This document shows positions 47,261 to 61,690 of a stretch of 64,000 bases of DNA, one piece after another. The stretch comes from Actinomycetospora lemnae. Its GTDB lineage: Bacteria > Actinomycetota > Actinomycetes > Mycobacteriales > Pseudonocardiaceae. The stretch lies in NCBI RefSeq assembly GCF_028737315.1, contig NZ_JAQZAO010000008.1, forward strand, positions 62,001 through 126,000, given 5' to 3'. Within the stretch, counting starts at the first letter, position 1, and every line of letters starts with the position of its first letter. The notes beneath the pieces were generated by a model that had not been told where the DNA came from, did no database searches, and saw nothing but the letters and a program-made list of their open reading frames with translations. The position numbers and the translations under genes are program-made.

Positions 47261-47947
47261 TCAGCCGCTCCGGATCAGGTTGATGGCCTCCGCGCGCGAG
47301 CTCGCCGACGACTTGAGGATGCCGCGGACCGCCGAGGTGGTGGTGCGTGCGCCGGGCTTGCGGACCCCGCGCGCCGACATGCACTGGTGCTCGGCGTCGA
47401 TCACCACGAGGGCGCCCCGGGTGTCGAGGCGCGATTCGAGGGCGTCGGCGACCTGGCTCGTCAGGCGCTCCTGCACCTGCGGGCGGCGCGCGTAGAGGTC
47501 CACGAGCCGGGCGAGCTTGCTCAGTCCCGTGACCAGGCCCTTCGACCCCGGGATGTAGGCGACGTGCGCGACCCCGTGGAAGGGCAGCAGGTGGTGCTCG
47601 CACATCGAGAACAGCGGGATGTCGCGCACGAGCACGAGCTCCTCGTGGCCCTCGTCGAAGGTGCGCTCGAGCACGTCGGCCGGGTCGGCGCGCAGGCCGG
47701 CGAACAGCTCCTGGTAGGCCCGCGCGACGCGCGCCGGCGTCTCGCGCAGCCCTTCGCGATCCGGGTCCTCGCCGATGGCGAGCAGCAGCTCGCGCACGGC
47801 GGCCTCGGCGCGGGGGGCGTCGAACCCCGGCCACTCCGGGGCCACCGCCGTGCCGACCGGGCCGCCCTTGCCGTCGTCGGTGGGACGGACCCGGGACTCG
47901 TCCAGGTCGGTCTCGACGTCGCCGTCCAGTTCCTGAGAGGTCGTCAC
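47261..47947 (-). CDS. folE: GTP cyclohydrolase I
   Basis: A 228-residue enzyme making dihydroneopterin triphosphate from GTP, the first step of folate synthesis. Zinc ligands are in [12 protein letters not shown] (Cys, His) and [14 protein letters not shown] (Cys). Other motifs are [38 protein letters not shown]. The GTG start follows GAGGGAGAC. About 40 N-terminal residues are acidic and variable. It lies 58 bp after ftsH and heads folE-folP-folB-folK. Confidence 0.96.
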   Translation of the reverse strand: MTTSQELDGDVETDLDESRVRPTDDGKGGPVGTAVAPEWPGFDAPRAEAAVRELLLAIGEDPDREGLRETPARVARAYQELFAGLRADPADVLERTFDEGHEELVLVRDIPLFSMCEHHLLPFHGVAHVAYIPGSKGLVTGLSKLARLVDLYARRPQVQERLTSQVADALESRLDTRGALVVIDAEHQCMSARGVRKPGARTTTSAVRGILKSSASSRAEAINLIRSG

Positions 47948-48005
47948 GTCTCCCTCGCGGTCGTCCTCGCCGGCCGGACCCCGTCGCGCGGGGGCGCCGG
48001 CCTCC

Positions 48006-50627
<2,622 letters not shown>

Positions 50628-50809
50628 GCGGTTGCGGCCTCCAGGCGGCCCTCGACCCTCCCCGGGTGGACCCTGCGGTCGGTGTCTGTCGTCTCGGCTC
50701 GGGGTCCGCGCACGCACGGACGTCCGTGGGGCCCTGATCTGCTCAAGCGTACCCCCCGGTCACGACACCGGACCGGGCACGCGGGAGCGATCGGACGGGC
50801 GAGCGGGCG

Positions 50810-52375
<1,566 letters not shown>

Positions 52376-52395
52376 ACCGGGCAGGCTAGCGGTGG

Positions 52396-53058
52396 TCAGG
52401 AGCCCGCGGGCACGTCGACGCGGACCGCGGTGACCGCGCCGTCGGCGCCGCGCTCGGCGTGCACCGTGACCTGCTGGCCGACCCGCAGGCCGGCCGGCCC
52501 GTCGGGGCGGGGCACCGCGACGCTCGTCCCCGCCGTCGTGCGCAGCGGGGTGAGGGTGCCGTCGCCCGCGCGGACCGTGATGATCGGGAAGCCGCCGCCG
52601 GTGGGCTGCACGGACTCGACGACGCCGAGCAGGTCGGGCACCGAGCCCGGGCCCGTGTCCGGTGCGGTGACACGGCCGATGAGGGTCCCGAGCGCCACGC
52701 ACGCCACGGCGCCGAGCACGAGCAGCAGGATCCGCGTCGAGCGCGCCAACCCGGGGCGGCGCAGCCGCGTCGCGAGGTCGATGTCGTCCACGGGGCGGTC
52801 GAGCACCGTCGCGGCGTGGTCCTGCTGGGTACGGTCCTCGTGCGCGCGCTCCGGGTCGGGCCGCTGGTCGGGGCCACTCGGTCCCCGCGGGGGCGGGTCG
52901 GACCGGCGCGCCGGCGGCGGGGGCACCGGGAACTGCTCGGTCTCGGCGCTGTCGCTCCTGCTCGACGTCTCCACCGCGCGGGTGTCGGTGTCCGACGGGT
53001 CGTGGGTGTCCGGCCCGGACCGGTCGGCCTGGTCGGACGGGTCTGATGGCTGGGTCAC
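52396..53058 (-). CDS. single-pass membrane protein with beta domain
   Basis: A 220-residue protein: an acidic and Pro-rich cytoplasmic start (residues 1-90), one membrane segment (ILLLVLGAVACVALGTLIGRVTA, about 118-140), and an extracytoplasmic beta-rich domain (LLGVVESVQPTGGGFPIITVRAGDGTLTPLRTTAG) that looks like the OB-like DUF5666 type. The GTG follows GGGAGGACCTC. It is 19 bp after the MacB-like permease and may be an accessory of that exporter. No specific function is recognised. Confidence 0.65.
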   Translation of the reverse strand: MTQPSDPSDQADRSGPDTHDPSDTDTRAVETSSRSDSAETEQFPVPPPPARRSDPPPRGPSGPDQRPDPERAHEDRTQQDHAATVLDRPVDDIDLATRLRRPGLARSTRILLLVLGAVACVALGTLIGRVTAPDTGPGSVPDLLGVVESVQPTGGGFPIITVRAGDGTLTPLRTTAGTSVAVPRPDGPAGLRVGQQVTVHAERGADGAVTAVRVDVPAGS

Positions 53059-53077
53059 GAGGTCCTCCCGGGGGTCC

Positions 53078-54289
53078 TCACTCGCGGCGCAGGGCCTCGA
53101 TGGGTCGCAGGCGGGCGGCGCGGCGGGCGGGGTAGGCGCCGAAGAAGATGCCGATGGCGGCCGAGACCCCGACCGCCGCGACGACGGCCGAGGGCAGCAC
53201 CACCGGCCGGAAGTCGCCGAGCGGCACGAGCGTGCCGGCGTAGCCCACCGCGACGCCGAGCACGCCGCCGACCACGCTGAGGATGATCGACTCGACGAGG
53301 AACTGGCCGAGGATGGCCGACGGCGGCGCGCCGAGGGCCTTGCGGATGCCGATCTCACGGGTCCGCTCGGTGACGGACACGAGCATGATGTTGGTGATCC
53401 CGATGCCGCCGACCACCAGCGAGATCGCCGCGATCGCCGCGAGGAGCAGCGTGAACGCGCCGAGGGTGTCGTCGAGGACGTCGGCGAGCTGGCGGGCCGA
53501 GAGCACCTGGTAGTCCCGGTTGTCCGGGTCGTCGATGCCGTGCCGGCGGTCGAGGATCGAGTTGATCTCGCTCTCGGCCGCGGCCTGCGCCTCGGTCGAG
53601 CGCGCCTGCACGACGATCTGGGTGAGGTCGCCGAACCCGGTCAGCGAGCCCTGGACCGCGGTCAAGGGCGCGAGCACGTTCTCGTCGGGGTTGGACAGGC
53701 CCTGGCCCTGCCCCGCCGGCGCGAGCGTGCCGATCACGTCGAACGGCACCCCGCGCACCAGCACGTCCCGGCCCACGGGGTCGGAGCCGATGCCGAAGAG
53801 CTCGTCGGCGACCGTGCGCCCGAGCAGGACGACCTTGCGCCCGGCCGTCACGTCGGCCTCGGTGTAGGTGCGGCCCGTCCCGAGCTGGACGTTGGCGCCG
53901 GGGAAGTAGGACGGCGTGCTGCCGATGATCGTGGCGTCGGTCCGCGCCCGCCCGGCCTCGACCGTCGTGTCCTGCACCGAGACCACCGGCGACACCGACG
54001 CGACGTCCGGGGCACCCTGCGGGTCGGCGAGCGCGCGCACGTCGCCCTGGGTCAGCGGGCGGCCGTCGGTGCCGACGGTGTCGGGCGGCTGGCGCGGCAG
54101 CACCGTGATGCTGTTGGCACCGAGGCCCGCGATCTGGCCCTGGATGTACTGCGACGCCCCGTTGCCCAGCGCGGTCAGCAGGATGACCGCGGCGATGCCG
54201 ATGATGATCCCGAGCATCGTCAGCAGCGAGCGCAGGCGGTTCGCGATGAGCCCGCGGACGGCGAACCGGACGATCTCGACGACGCTCAT
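53078..54289 (-). CDS. MacB-type ABC transporter permease
   Basis: A 403-residue permease with the MacB layout: an N-terminal membrane helix (LLTMLGIIIGIAAVILLTALGNGA), a large extracytoplasmic domain (residues about 50-270), and three C-terminal helices with the FtsX core (TERTREIGIRKALGAPPSAILGQFLVESIILSVVGG). This family couples ATP hydrolysis to mechanotransmission rather than classical transport. The ATG start overlaps the ATPase stop (ATGA). Confidence 0.92.
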   Translation of the reverse strand: MSVVEIVRFAVRGLIANRLRSLLTMLGIIIGIAAVILLTALGNGASQYIQGQIAGLGANSITVLPRQPPDTVGTDGRPLTQGDVRALADPQGAPDVASVSPVVSVQDTTVEAGRARTDATIIGSTPSYFPGANVQLGTGRTYTEADVTAGRKVVLLGRTVADELFGIGSDPVGRDVLVRGVPFDVIGTLAPAGQGQGLSNPDENVLAPLTAVQGSLTGFGDLTQIVVQARSTEAQAAAESEINSILDRRHGIDDPDNRDYQVLSARQLADVLDDTLGAFTLLLAAIAAISLVVGGIGITNIMLVSVTERTREIGIRKALGAPPSAILGQFLVESIILSVVGGVLGVAVGYAGTLVPLGDFRPVVLPSAVVAAVGVSAAIGIFFGAYPARRAARLRPIEALRRE

Positions 54290-55053
54290 CGCGGGGCCCG
54301 GGCCGTGCCCGGCCTCCGGGGCGGCAGCTCCGCTGCGCTGGGTGCCGCCTCGGTCAGGCGCCCGTCGCTGACCACCACGACCCGCTCCGCGCGCTCGGCG
54401 ACCTCGTCGTCGTGGGTGATGAGCACGATCGTGCGGCCCGCGGCGTGCAGGCGGTCGAACAGACCGAGGACGTCGGCGGTGCTCGCGGAGTCGAGGTTGC
54501 CGGTGGGCTCGTCGGCGAGCAGCAGGGCCGGCGTGGTGACGAGCGCGCGCGCCACCGCGACGCGCTGCTGCTGGCCGCCGGAGAGCTGGTTCGGGCGGTG
54601 GTCCTCGCGGCCCTGCAGACCGACGAGCGAGAGCGCGGCCTGGGCGCGCTCGCGGCGCACCCGCCGGCCCACCCCCGCGTAGACCAGCGGCAGCTCGACG
54701 TTCGCGAGCGCCGACGTCCGCGGGATGAGGTTGAACGCCTGGAAGATGAAGCCGATCTGCCGGTTGCGCAGCACGGCCTGCTGGCGCTCGTCGAGGTCCG
54801 CCACGTCGAGGCCCTCGAGCAGGTAGCGCCCGGAGGTCGGGGCGTCGAGGCAGCCGAGCATGTTGAGCAGCGTCGACTTGCCCGACCCGGACTGGCCGAT
54901 CACCGCGACGTACTCGCCCCGGCGCACCGTCAGGTCGACGTCGCGCAGCGCGTGCACCGCGGTCTCCCCCGACCCGTAGACCTTGGAGAGCTTCCGCACG
55001 TCGAGGACGTGCGGGACCTGCTCGAGGGGCGCGGTGCCGAGGCCGGCGGTCAT
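54286..55053 (-). CDS. MacB-type ABC transporter ATP-binding protein
   Basis: A 255-residue LolD/MacB-type ATPase: KVYGSGETAVHALRDVDLTV, Walker A GQSGSGKST, Q-loop FIFQAFNLIPRTSALANVELPL, signature LSGGQQQRVAVARAL, Walker B LLLADEPTGNLD, H-loop LITHDDEVAERA. The adaptor, ATPase and permease genes overlap by four bases each. The C-terminal 25 residues are variable and include the minirepeat at 54326-54339. Confidence 0.93.
   Translation of the reverse strand: MTAGLGTAPLEQVPHVLDVRKLSKVYGSGETAVHALRDVDLTVRRGEYVAVIGQSGSGKSTLLNMLGCLDAPTSGRYLLEGLDVADLDERQQAVLRNRQIGFIFQAFNLIPRTSALANVELPLVYAGVGRRVRRERAQAALSLVGLQGREDHRPNQLSGGQQQRVAVARALVTTPALLLADEPTGNLDSASTADVLGLFDRLHAAGRTIVLITHDDEVAERAERVVVVSDGRLTEAAPSAAELPPRRPGTARAPR
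54326..54339. repeat. 14-bp minirepeat copy
   Basis: AGCTCCGCTGCGCT equals the first 14 bases of the 18-mer at 12551 and 24817; with two upstream bases (GC) it matches the 12551 copy over 16 bases. Confidence 0.55.
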
Positions 55054-56663
55054 CCGCCGCCGCCACCGCCGCGGTTGCCGCCACCGTCGGTGCTCGGGGG
55101 CGGACCCTGGCCGGGGCCGAACGGGTTCGCGGTGTTCGGGTCGGGCAGGACGACGAGCTCGCCGGGCGCGAGGCCCGAGCGGATCTCGGTCACCGTGTCG
55201 GAGCTCAGCCCCAGCCCGACGGTGCGGGGCTGCGGGACGCCGTCGGGCCCGAGGACCTGCACGGTCCCGTCCGTCGCGCCCTCCCCGCCGATCGGGGTGA
55301 CCGCCACCGACGGCAGGAACGAGACGTTCGGCGCCTGCTGCACGGTGACCGCGACGCTCGCCGACATCCCGGGCCGCAGGTTCGGCGGCGGGCCGGTGAG
55401 CGTGACGTTGGTGCCGTACTGGACCGACGAGCCGGAGCCGGGCAGCAGGTCGACGCCGCTGACGATGCCCGGCAGCGCCTGCCCGGGCAGCGCGTTGACC
55501 GACACCTCGACCGGCTGGCCGACCGCGAGCCGGCCGACGTCGAGCTCGGGGACGTCGGCGCGGATCTGCAGCGTGGTGAGGTCGAGGACGGTCATCGCCG
55601 CAGGGGTCGTCGGCGAGCCGGTGACCTGGGAGCCGCCGGTGGACCCGCTCGCCGCGCCCGCCCCGGCGCCGGCACCCGCCGCCGCGCTCGCGGCGCCGCT
55701 GCCGCCGGCCGTGCCGTCGGGCAGCGTGCCGCCGGTCGGGTTGCCCGAGCCCGTCGAGCTCGTCGTCGTGCCGCCGGCCGGGACCAGCTGGCCCGGGCCG
55801 ATGTCGAGGCTGACGACCGTGCCGTCCTGCGGCGAGGAGAGCTCGAGGTCCTCGGTGGCGTTCTCGGCCTGGATCACCGACGCCTCGGCCTGGGCCAGCG
55901 ACGCCTCGGCCTGCGCGACCTGGCCCTCGGGCGTGGTCGCCGCGGCGCCGCCGCCGGAGGCGCCGGCACCCGCCGCGCCGCCGGCCCCCGTGCCGTCGCC
56001 CGCGGGCGGGGTCGTCGTCGGCGGTGCCGGAGCCTCGGCGGGCGCGGCCTTCGGATCCGCGGCGGGCACGCTGCGCAGGCCGTTGACCTCGACGAGCGGG
56101 GCGTTCCGCTGCTGCGGGCCCTGCTGGTTCGCGTTCTGGGGCGCCGCCGTCGTCGGCGCGACCGGGGCGGTCGACACGGGCGCGGGTGGCGCCGACGGCA
56201 CCGGGGTCTGGACCGGGGCAGCCGGGGCGGTGGGTGCCGCCGGCTGCTGCGCCGGCGCCGCGGCGCTGGTCTGCGGGTTGTCCCGCGCCTCGCGGGCGTC
56301 GCGGAGCGACTGGCGCGCCGCGTCGCGCTGGGCCCGGGCGGCATCCAGGTTGGCCTCGGCGTACTCGGGGTCGAGGGTCGCGACGACGTCGCCCGCCTCG
56401 ACGCGGTCGCCGACCGCCACGCGCACGTCTTCGACGCGGCCGCCGACGGCGAAGTTCAGGGTCGAGCTGCGGGCGCTGGTGACCGCGCCGGAGGCGGTGA
56501 CCGTCTCGGCGACCGTGCCGCGTCCCACCGGGGTGGTGCGCAGGCCGCTGTCGTCCGCGCCGCCGGTGGTCGTCAGGCCGATGACCGTTCCGCCGATCGC
56601 GAGCAGCACGACCAGCACGATCAGCCCGTTGACGAGCCACAGAGAGCGACGCGCACCCGCCAT
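55050..56663 (-). CDS. periplasmic-adaptor-like (HlyD/MacA) exporter subunit
   Basis: A 537-residue membrane-fusion-type protein. An N-terminal membrane anchor (LVNGLIVLVVLLAIGGTVIGL, residues about 9-30) is followed by a lipoyl half (GRGTVAETVTASGAVTS, VAVGDRVEAGDVVATLD), a helical hairpin, a Pro/Ala/Gly-rich insert (about 135-230 and again near 310-340), the second lipoyl half (LSSPQDGTVVSLDIGPGQLV), and beta-barrel domains. The C-terminus is Gly-rich. It starts the exporter operon: adaptor, ATPase, permease, accessory membrane protein. The likely cargo is a peptide, lipid or antibiotic; unknown. Confidence 0.88.
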   Translation of the reverse strand: MAGARRSLWLVNGLIVLVVLLAIGGTVIGLTTTGGADDSGLRTTPVGRGTVAETVTASGAVTSARSSTLNFAVGGRVEDVRVAVGDRVEAGDVVATLDPEYAEANLDAARAQRDAARQSLRDAREARDNPQTSAAAPAQQPAAPTAPAAPVQTPVPSAPPAPVSTAPVAPTTAAPQNANQQGPQQRNAPLVEVNGLRSVPAADPKAAPAEAPAPPTTTPPAGDGTGAGGAAGAGASGGGAAATTPEGQVAQAEASLAQAEASVIQAENATEDLELSSPQDGTVVSLDIGPGQLVPAGGTTTSSTGSGNPTGGTLPDGTAGGSGAASAAAGAGAGAGAASGSTGGSQVTGSPTTPAAMTVLDLTTLQIRADVPELDVGRLAVGQPVEVSVNALPGQALPGIVSGVDLLPGSGSSVQYGTNVTLTGPPPNLRPGMSASVAVTVQQAPNVSFLPSVAVTPIGGEGATDGTVQVLGPDGVPQPRTVGLGLSSDTVTEIRSGLAPGELVVLPDPNTANPFGPGQGPPPSTDGGGNRGGGGGG

Positions 56664-56736
56664 GTGGCGGACGGTAGCGGGCCCTCAGGGACCGGGGACG
56701 GGCGGGGTCGTGTCGACTGAGTGATCGTTCAGCGAG

Positions 56737-57300
56737 TCACGCGTAGACGTGCGGGTCGAGCGTCCCGATGTAGGGCAGGTCCCGGTAGCGCTCCGCGTAG
56801 TCGAGCCCGAAGCCGACGACGAACTCGTTCGGGATGTCGAACCCGACGTAGGCGACGTCGACGTCGAGCTTCGCGGCCTCGGGCTTGCGCAGGAGCGTGA
56901 CGACGTCCAGCGACGCCGGGCCACGGGACTCGAGGTTCTTGCGCAGCCAGGACAGCGTGAGCCCCGAGTCGATGATGTCCTCGACGATGAGGACCCGGCG
57001 CCCCGAGATGTCGCGGTCGAGGTCCTTGAGGATGCGCACCACGCCCGACGACGAGGTCGACGAGCCGTACGAGCTGACGGCCATGAACTCGAGCTGCGTC
57101 GGCATCGGCAGGCGGCGGGCGAGGTCGGTCATGAACATCACCGCGCCTTTGAGGACGGTGACGAGCACGAGGTCCTGGTCACGCTCGCCGTAGTCGGCGC
57201 CGATCTGCTCGGCCAGCTCGCCGATCTTGTCCTGGATCTGCTCCTCGGTGATCAGTACGGACGCGATGTCGCCGTCGTACACCGTTGTCGGGCTCCTCAC
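56737..57300 (-). CDS. hpt: hypoxanthine phosphoribosyltransferase
   Basis: A 187-residue purine salvage enzyme making IMP/GMP from hypoxanthine/guanine and PRPP. The PRPP motif is [35 protein letters not shown], the flexible loop [27 protein letters not shown] and [29 protein letters not shown] are all present and match mycobacterial Hpt closely. The GTG at 57300 is preferred because it forms a GTGA overlap with the tilS stop; GTG 57282 is an alternative. Confidence 0.95.
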   Translation of the reverse strand: MRSPTTVYDGDIASVLITEEQIQDKIGELAEQIGADYGERDQDLVLVTVLKGAVMFMTDLARRLPMPTQLEFMAVSSYGSSTSSSGVVRILKDLDRDISGRRVLIVEDIIDSGLTLSWLRKNLESRGPASLDVVTLLRKPEAAKLDVDVAYVGFDIPNEFVVGFGLDYAERYRDLPYIGTLDPHVYA

Positions 57301-58346
57301 CGGATCGGGGGCGGCCCGTCGGGGCGGGCCGGAGCTCGCACGCCGTGGTGGGACGCCTCGAGCACTCGCAGCCTGCCATGCGCCCGCACCACCTCCAACC
57401 CGCCCGCGAGCGGCGGCACACCCTGACCACGCCAGCGGGCGACGACGGCGTCGACGGCCCGCACGTGGGCGTCGGTGAGCTCCCGCGCACCCGCCGCGAC
57501 CAGCCACGACCGCAGCACCCGCCGCCGCACCGCGGGCACCTCGCCGGCGAGGCCGACCGCGTCGAGGGCGCCGTCGGGGTCGACGAGCCGGATCAGGCGC
57601 TCGTGCGCCAGCGCGGTGAGCGCGGCGTCGTCGTCGGCGAGCTGTGCGGCCGTCCGGGCCAGCGCCGGCGCCACCCCGCCGGCGAGCACGTCCTCGAGCA
57701 GCGGCAGGACCTCGTGGCGCAGCCGGGCGCGGGTGTAGCGCGGGTCGGCGTTGTGGGGGTCGTCCCAGACCGGGAGCCCCGCGGCGGCGCAGGCCGCGCG
57801 CGTCGTCGCCCGCCGGACGCCGAGCAGCGGGCGGCACCACGGCGGGTCCCACGCCGCCATCCCCGCGAGCGAGCGCGCCCCGGAGCCCCGGCCCAGCCCG
57901 AGCAGCACGGTCTCGGCCTGGTCGTCGAGCGTGTGGCCGAGCAGCACCGGCGCGTCGCCGTGCGCCCGCGACGCCGCCCGCAGCGCCGCGTACCGGGCGT
58001 CGCGCGCCGCGGCCTCCGGTCCGCCCGCGGTGCCCACCTCCACGGCGACGACCTCCGCGTCCGCGCCCAGCTCCCGCAGCAGCGCGGCCGTCGCCGCGGC
58101 TTGCTCGGCGGAGCCGTCCTGCAGGCCGTGGTCGACGACGACGCCGTGGACCGCGGGTGCCACGTGCACGGCCGCGGCGGCCAGCGCGAGCGAGTCGGCG
58201 CCGCCCGAGCAGGCGAGGACCACGGGAGCGAACGCGTCGTTCGTGCGCCTAGAAGCAGCGAACCGCCCGTTCGCTGCAGCAGGCAGGCCGGTCAGGGCCT
58301 CGCGCACCGCCCGGCGGAGCTCGGCGACGGGGTCGGGCACGCGCAC
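57297..58346 (-). CDS. tilS: tRNA(Ile)-lysidine synthase with repeat-encoded insert
   Basis: A 349-residue essential enzyme that adds lysine to C34 of tRNA-Ile(CAU). The PP-loop is [20 protein letters not shown] (SGGADS at residues 47-52), followed by [32 protein letters not shown] and the later [10 protein letters not shown]. Residues about 24-39 ([16 protein letters not shown]) are encoded by the 47-bp hairpin repeat, which sits in frame just upstream of the PP-loop; family members normally have only a short linker there. The gene overlaps hpt by four bases. Confidence 0.92.
   Translation of the reverse strand: MRVPDPVAELRRAVREALTGLPAAANGRFAASRRTNDAFAPVVLACSGGADSLALAAAAVHVAPAVHGVVVDHGLQDGSAEQAAATAALLRELGADAEVVAVEVGTAGGPEAAARDARYAALRAASRAHGDAPVLLGHTLDDQAETVLLGLGRGSGARSLAGMAAWDPPWCRPLLGVRRATTRAACAAAGLPVWDDPHNADPRYTRARLRHEVLPLLEDVLAGGVAPALARTAAQLADDDAALTALAHERLIRLVDPDGALDAVGLAGEVPAVRRRVLRSWLVAAGARELTDAHVRAVDAVVARWRGQGVPPLAGGLEVVRAHGRLRVLEASHHGVRAPARPDGPPPIR
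58231..58277. repeat. 47-bp hairpin minirepeat, copy D, inside tilS
   Basis: Core TAGAAGCAGCGA with hairpin GCAGCGAAC (58255-58263), loop CGCCC, GTTCGCTGC (58269-58277). A second hairpin, CGAACG CGT CGTTCG, precedes it (58230-58244). It lies in the 5' coding part of tilS without breaking the frame. Confidence 0.88.
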
Positions 58347-58367
58347 GGCCGGGGCCTCGGGGCGGCG

Positions 58368-59447
58368 TCAGCCGTGGACGCGCGCGACCCAGGCGTTCGG
58401 GTCGGTGATCTCGGCGCGGCGGGGCAGGGTGTCCGGCGAGGTCCAGACGGCGTTGAGGCCGTCGAGGCCCACCCGGTCGACGACGTGGTCGACGAACACC
58501 CGGCCCTGCTCGTACTGCCGGATCTTGGCGTCGACGCCGAGCAGCGTGCGCAGGAGCCGGTCGACGAGGCTGCCGCCGCGCCGGCGCGTGGTGAACCGCG
58601 CCCGGATCGACGCCACGGACGGCACGACGGCGGGGCCGACGGCGTCCATGACGTGCTCGGCGTGGCCCTCGAGCAGCGTGGTCAGGGCGAGCAGGCGGTC
58701 GAGGACCGCGCGCTGCTCGGGCCCCTGGAACATCTCGACCAGCGCCAGCCCGTCGCGCGGCGGGTCGTTCCGGACGGCCTTGACGATCTCGGGGAGCCGG
58801 TCGACGGTGCCCGAGGCGGTGCGGTCGAAGCCGCCGGCGAACGCCGCGACCTCGCCCTGGAAGTGGTCGCGCAGCCAGTCGACGGCGGTGAACTGCAGCC
58901 GGTGGGTGGCCTCGTGCAGGCACACCCACAGCGCGAAGTCGTCGGCGTCGACGTCGAGCGCCTGGCGGGCGGCGACGACGTTCGGCGCGACGAGCAGCAG
59001 GCGGCCGGCGCGCTCCGGCCCGCCGAACGGGTCGTACTGCCCGAGCACGCGGCTGCCGAGGAACGCCAGCAGCGTCCCCATCTGCACGCCGGCGGCCGTG
59101 CGGGTCACGCGCCCGACGGCGTTGCCGACGATCCCGGCGGGCGGGCCGGGCAGCGGCGCGTCCTCGAGGAGCGCGGCGATCCCGTCGACCGCGGAGCGGA
59201 CCCAGCGCGGCCGGTCGACGACCTCGGCCTCCGGCACCGGCAGGCCCGCGCCGAGCCCGGTCAGCTCGCGCACGTGGTCCTCGCCGACGCGGGCGCCCTC
59301 GCGCAGCCGGGCCACCTCGGCGGCGGCCTCGGCGGGCGAGACGGCGGGTCCGGCGGGCACCAGGCGCGCGCCGGTGGCGGCGGCGAGGCCCCAGTCGACG
59401 GGCAGGCCCGTGCCGCCACGGGGCGCGGAGGTCAGCTCGACGGACAC
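58368..59447 (-). CDS. DUF2342 zinc-dependent metalloprotease-like protein
   Basis: A 359-residue protein matching the actinobacterial DUF2342 family (Rv3626c position). The zinc motif HEATH is in [14 protein letters not shown] (near residue 178), with a second Glu/His region at [15 protein letters not shown]. No signal peptide is visible. The C-terminal part ([27 protein letters not shown]) is conserved in the family. It is likely a hydrolase; substrate and role are unknown. It lies 21 bp upstream of tilS and 38 bp downstream of dacB on the minus strand. Confidence 0.85.
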   Translation of the reverse strand: MSVELTSAPRGGTGLPVDWGLAAATGARLVPAGPAVSPAEAAAEVARLREGARVGEDHVRELTGLGAGLPVPEAEVVDRPRWVRSAVDGIAALLEDAPLPGPPAGIVGNAVGRVTRTAAGVQMGTLLAFLGSRVLGQYDPFGGPERAGRLLLVAPNVVAARQALDVDADDFALWVCLHEATHRLQFTAVDWLRDHFQGEVAAFAGGFDRTASGTVDRLPEIVKAVRNDPPRDGLALVEMFQGPEQRAVLDRLLALTTLLEGHAEHVMDAVGPAVVPSVASIRARFTTRRRGGSLVDRLLRTLLGVDAKIRQYEQGRVFVDHVVDRVGLDGLNAVWTSPDTLPRRAEITDPNAWVARVHG

Positions 59448-59485
59448 GGCTCCACCGTACGTCCCGGCCTGCGGGACCCCCGCGC

Positions 59486-60952
59486 TCAGCGGCAGCCGCA
59501 CTCGTGCAGGGCCGCGGCGAGGGCGTCGAGGCGGGGGCGCGCGGTGCCCGGGTCGACGCCGTTGCTCATGAAGGAGAAGACGAGCACCCGGCCGTCCGCG
59601 GTGTCGACCACGCCGGCCAGCGCGTTGGCGGCGGTCAGCGTCCCGGTCTTCGCCCGCACCCAGCCGCGGCCGTCGGCGCTCGGGGTGCCGGGCGCGTACC
59701 GGTCGGCGAGCGTGCCGCCCCCGCCCGCGACCGGCAGGCCGTCGAGCAGCGGGCGCAGGGCCGCGGTGCGCGGGTCGGGGCCGGCCGGCGCTGCGGCCGG
59801 TGCGAGCACGCCGGACAGGGCGGTGGCGGGCACGCGGTCGTTCACCGACAGCCCGCTGGTGTCGGCGAGCGTGACGCCGGTGGTGTCGATGCCCGCCTCG
59901 TCGAGCACCCGCGTCACCGCGCGCGCGGCGCCGTCGAAGGTCGTCGGCTCGCCGACCGCCCGGGCGACCTCGCGCCCGAGCGCCTCGGCCAGCACGTTGT
60001 CGGAGTTCTGCAGGGCGGTGCGCACCAGCTCGGTGGTCGGCGGCGAGACGACCTGCCCGAGCACCGGGGCGCCCGGCGGTGCCGGGCCGACGGCGACGGT
60101 CGGGGCGGCCCCGCCGCCGGCGAGCCGGGCGCCGAGCTCGCGGGCGGCGTCGGAGGCGGGGGTGGCGGTGCGCGGGACGTCGAGGACCGTCGGGTCGCTG
60201 CGCCCGCCGTCGAGCATCACCGGGACGATCGGCGCGACGAACCCGCTCGCGACGTCGGTGGGGTCCCAGCCCGGCGCGACGCCGTTGCCGCCCCCGTTCT
60301 CGTAGCGCGAGACGTCGACGTAGACCCGCTCCACCGCGGGCTGCCCGGCGCGCGCGGCGCGCACCGCGGTGACGAGGTCGTCGAGGCGGGCCGCGTCCGG
60401 GTAGACGGTCTGCCGGCCGGCGGGCAGCGACGAGAGCGTCGGGTCGCCGCCGCCGACCAGCACGACCGAGTCCGGGGTGGGGCCGGCGACGACGGTCGTC
60501 GTCCAGCGCATCGTCGGGTCGAGGCGCAGCAGCGCCGCGGCTCCGGTGAGCAGCTTGGTCACCGAGGCCGGCACCTGGGGCTCGGCGGGCCGCCGGCTCC
60601 ACAGGGTCGCGCCGGTGGCGGGGTCGACGACGGCACCGGTGACGTCGCCCAGCGCCGCGACCCGGGCGTCGAGCGCGGTCGCGAGGCCGGCCTCGGTCGG
60701 GGCCGGGGCGTCGGCGCCGACCGCGGCGAGGCGCAGCCGGGGTGTCGCGGGGTCCGGCGGGTCGGCGGCCGCCCCGCCCAGCAGGCCCACGGGCAGCCCC
60801 ACGGCGCGGGCGAACGAGGGCGCCGAGAGGGTGACGCCGACGCCGAGGCCGGCGAGCAGGGCCACGACGACCGTGACCGTCAGCACCCGCAGGCCCCACC
60901 GGTGAACGGTGGACGACGATCCGGGGACAGCGCGGTGACCCTCGCCGCTCAC
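59486..60952 (-). CDS. dacB: D-alanyl-D-alanine carboxypeptidase/endopeptidase (S13, DacB)
   Basis: A 488-residue class C low-mass penicillin-binding protein. An N-terminal membrane/signal segment ([20 protein letters not shown], residues about 24-43) directs it outside. The three active-site motifs are SVTK (in [11 protein letters not shown]), SDN ([11 protein letters not shown]) and KTG ([16 protein letters not shown]). It trims or cleaves peptidoglycan cross-links. It is divergent from ppa, the same order as Rv3627c-Rv3628. Confidence 0.95.
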   Translation of the reverse strand: MSGEGHRAVPGSSSTVHRWGLRVLTVTVVVALLAGLGVGVTLSAPSFARAVGLPVGLLGGAAADPPDPATPRLRLAAVGADAPAPTEAGLATALDARVAALGDVTGAVVDPATGATLWSRRPAEPQVPASVTKLLTGAAALLRLDPTMRWTTTVVAGPTPDSVVLVGGGDPTLSSLPAGRQTVYPDAARLDDLVTAVRAARAGQPAVERVYVDVSRYENGGGNGVAPGWDPTDVASGFVAPIVPVMLDGGRSDPTVLDVPRTATPASDAARELGARLAGGGAAPTVAVGPAPPGAPVLGQVVSPPTTELVRTALQNSDNVLAEALGREVARAVGEPTTFDGAARAVTRVLDEAGIDTTGVTLADTSGLSVNDRVPATALSGVLAPAAAPAGPDPRTAALRPLLDGLPVAGGGGTLADRYAPGTPSADGRGWVRAKTGTLTAANALAGVVDTADGRVLVFSFMSNGVDPGTARPRLDALAAALHECGCR

Positions 60953-61141
60953 GACCCCGCACCCCTCCTCACCTGCTGTTCACCTGACCCGGACGAGGCC
61001 CGGGTCACCCCACGGTGTGCCGGGTCACCCCGGACGTTGCCCCACACTAGAGGCGGGCGAGGACCTCCGGCCGACCCGCGGGGCGGGTCGGGGCGGCCGG
61101 GACCGGAACGCGGACGAGCGAGAACAGGGAGCGGTGTCGCC

Positions 61142-61642
61142 GTGGAGTTCGACGTACTGATCGAGATCCCCAAGGGGAACCGGAACAAGTACGAGATGGA
61201 CCACACCTCCGGGCGCCTGCGCCTGGACCGGACCCTCTTCACGGCCACGCAGTACCCCGCCGACTACGGCTACATCGAGGACACCCTCGGCCAGGACGGC
61301 GACCCGCTCGACGCGCTCGTCCTCGTCCAGGAGCCGACGTTCCCCGGCTGCGTGGTGGCCGCGCGCGCCATCGGCATGTTCCGCATGACCGACGAGGCCG
61401 GCGGCGACGACAAGGTGCTCTGCGTGCCCGCGGGCGACCCGCGCCAGGAGCACCTGCGCGACATCCACCACCTCTCCGAGTACGACCGCCTCGAGATCCA
61501 GCACTTCTTCGAGGTCTACAAGGACCTCGAGCCCGGCAAGAGCGTCGAGGGCGCGCAGTGGGTCGGGCGCGCGGACGCCGAGCTCGAGATCAAGGCCTCC
61601 CGCCAGCGCGCCGAGGAGAAGGGCCACGGCGGGGCCCACTAG
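61142..61642 (+). CDS. ppa: inorganic pyrophosphatase
   Basis: A 166-residue family I soluble pyrophosphatase. Its core elements are [39 protein letters not shown] (metal-binding acidic signature) and [31 protein letters not shown]. The GTG at 61142 with GGGAG about ten bases upstream gives the expected N-terminus [11 protein letters not shown]. It is essential for driving biosynthetic reactions. Confidence 0.97.
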   Translation: MEFDVLIEIPKGNRNKYEMDHTSGRLRLDRTLFTATQYPADYGYIEDTLGQDGDPLDALVLVQEPTFPGCVVAARAIGMFRMTDEAGGDDKVLCVPAGDPRQEHLRDIHHLSEYDRLEIQHFFEVYKDLEPGKSVEGAQWVGRADAELEIKASRQRAEEKGHGGAH

Positions 61643-61652
61643 CTGCCCGCGA

Positions 61653-61689
61653 CCGGCCGCCGGGACGGACGTGCCGTCCCGGCGGCCGG
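61653..61689. terminator. bidirectional terminator after ppa
   Basis: A 16-bp perfect stem, CCGGCCGCCGGGACGG / CCGTCCCGGCGGCCGG, with a 5-base loop fills the gap between the convergent ppa and MFS transporter stops. Confidence 0.9.
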
Positions 61690-61690
61690 G

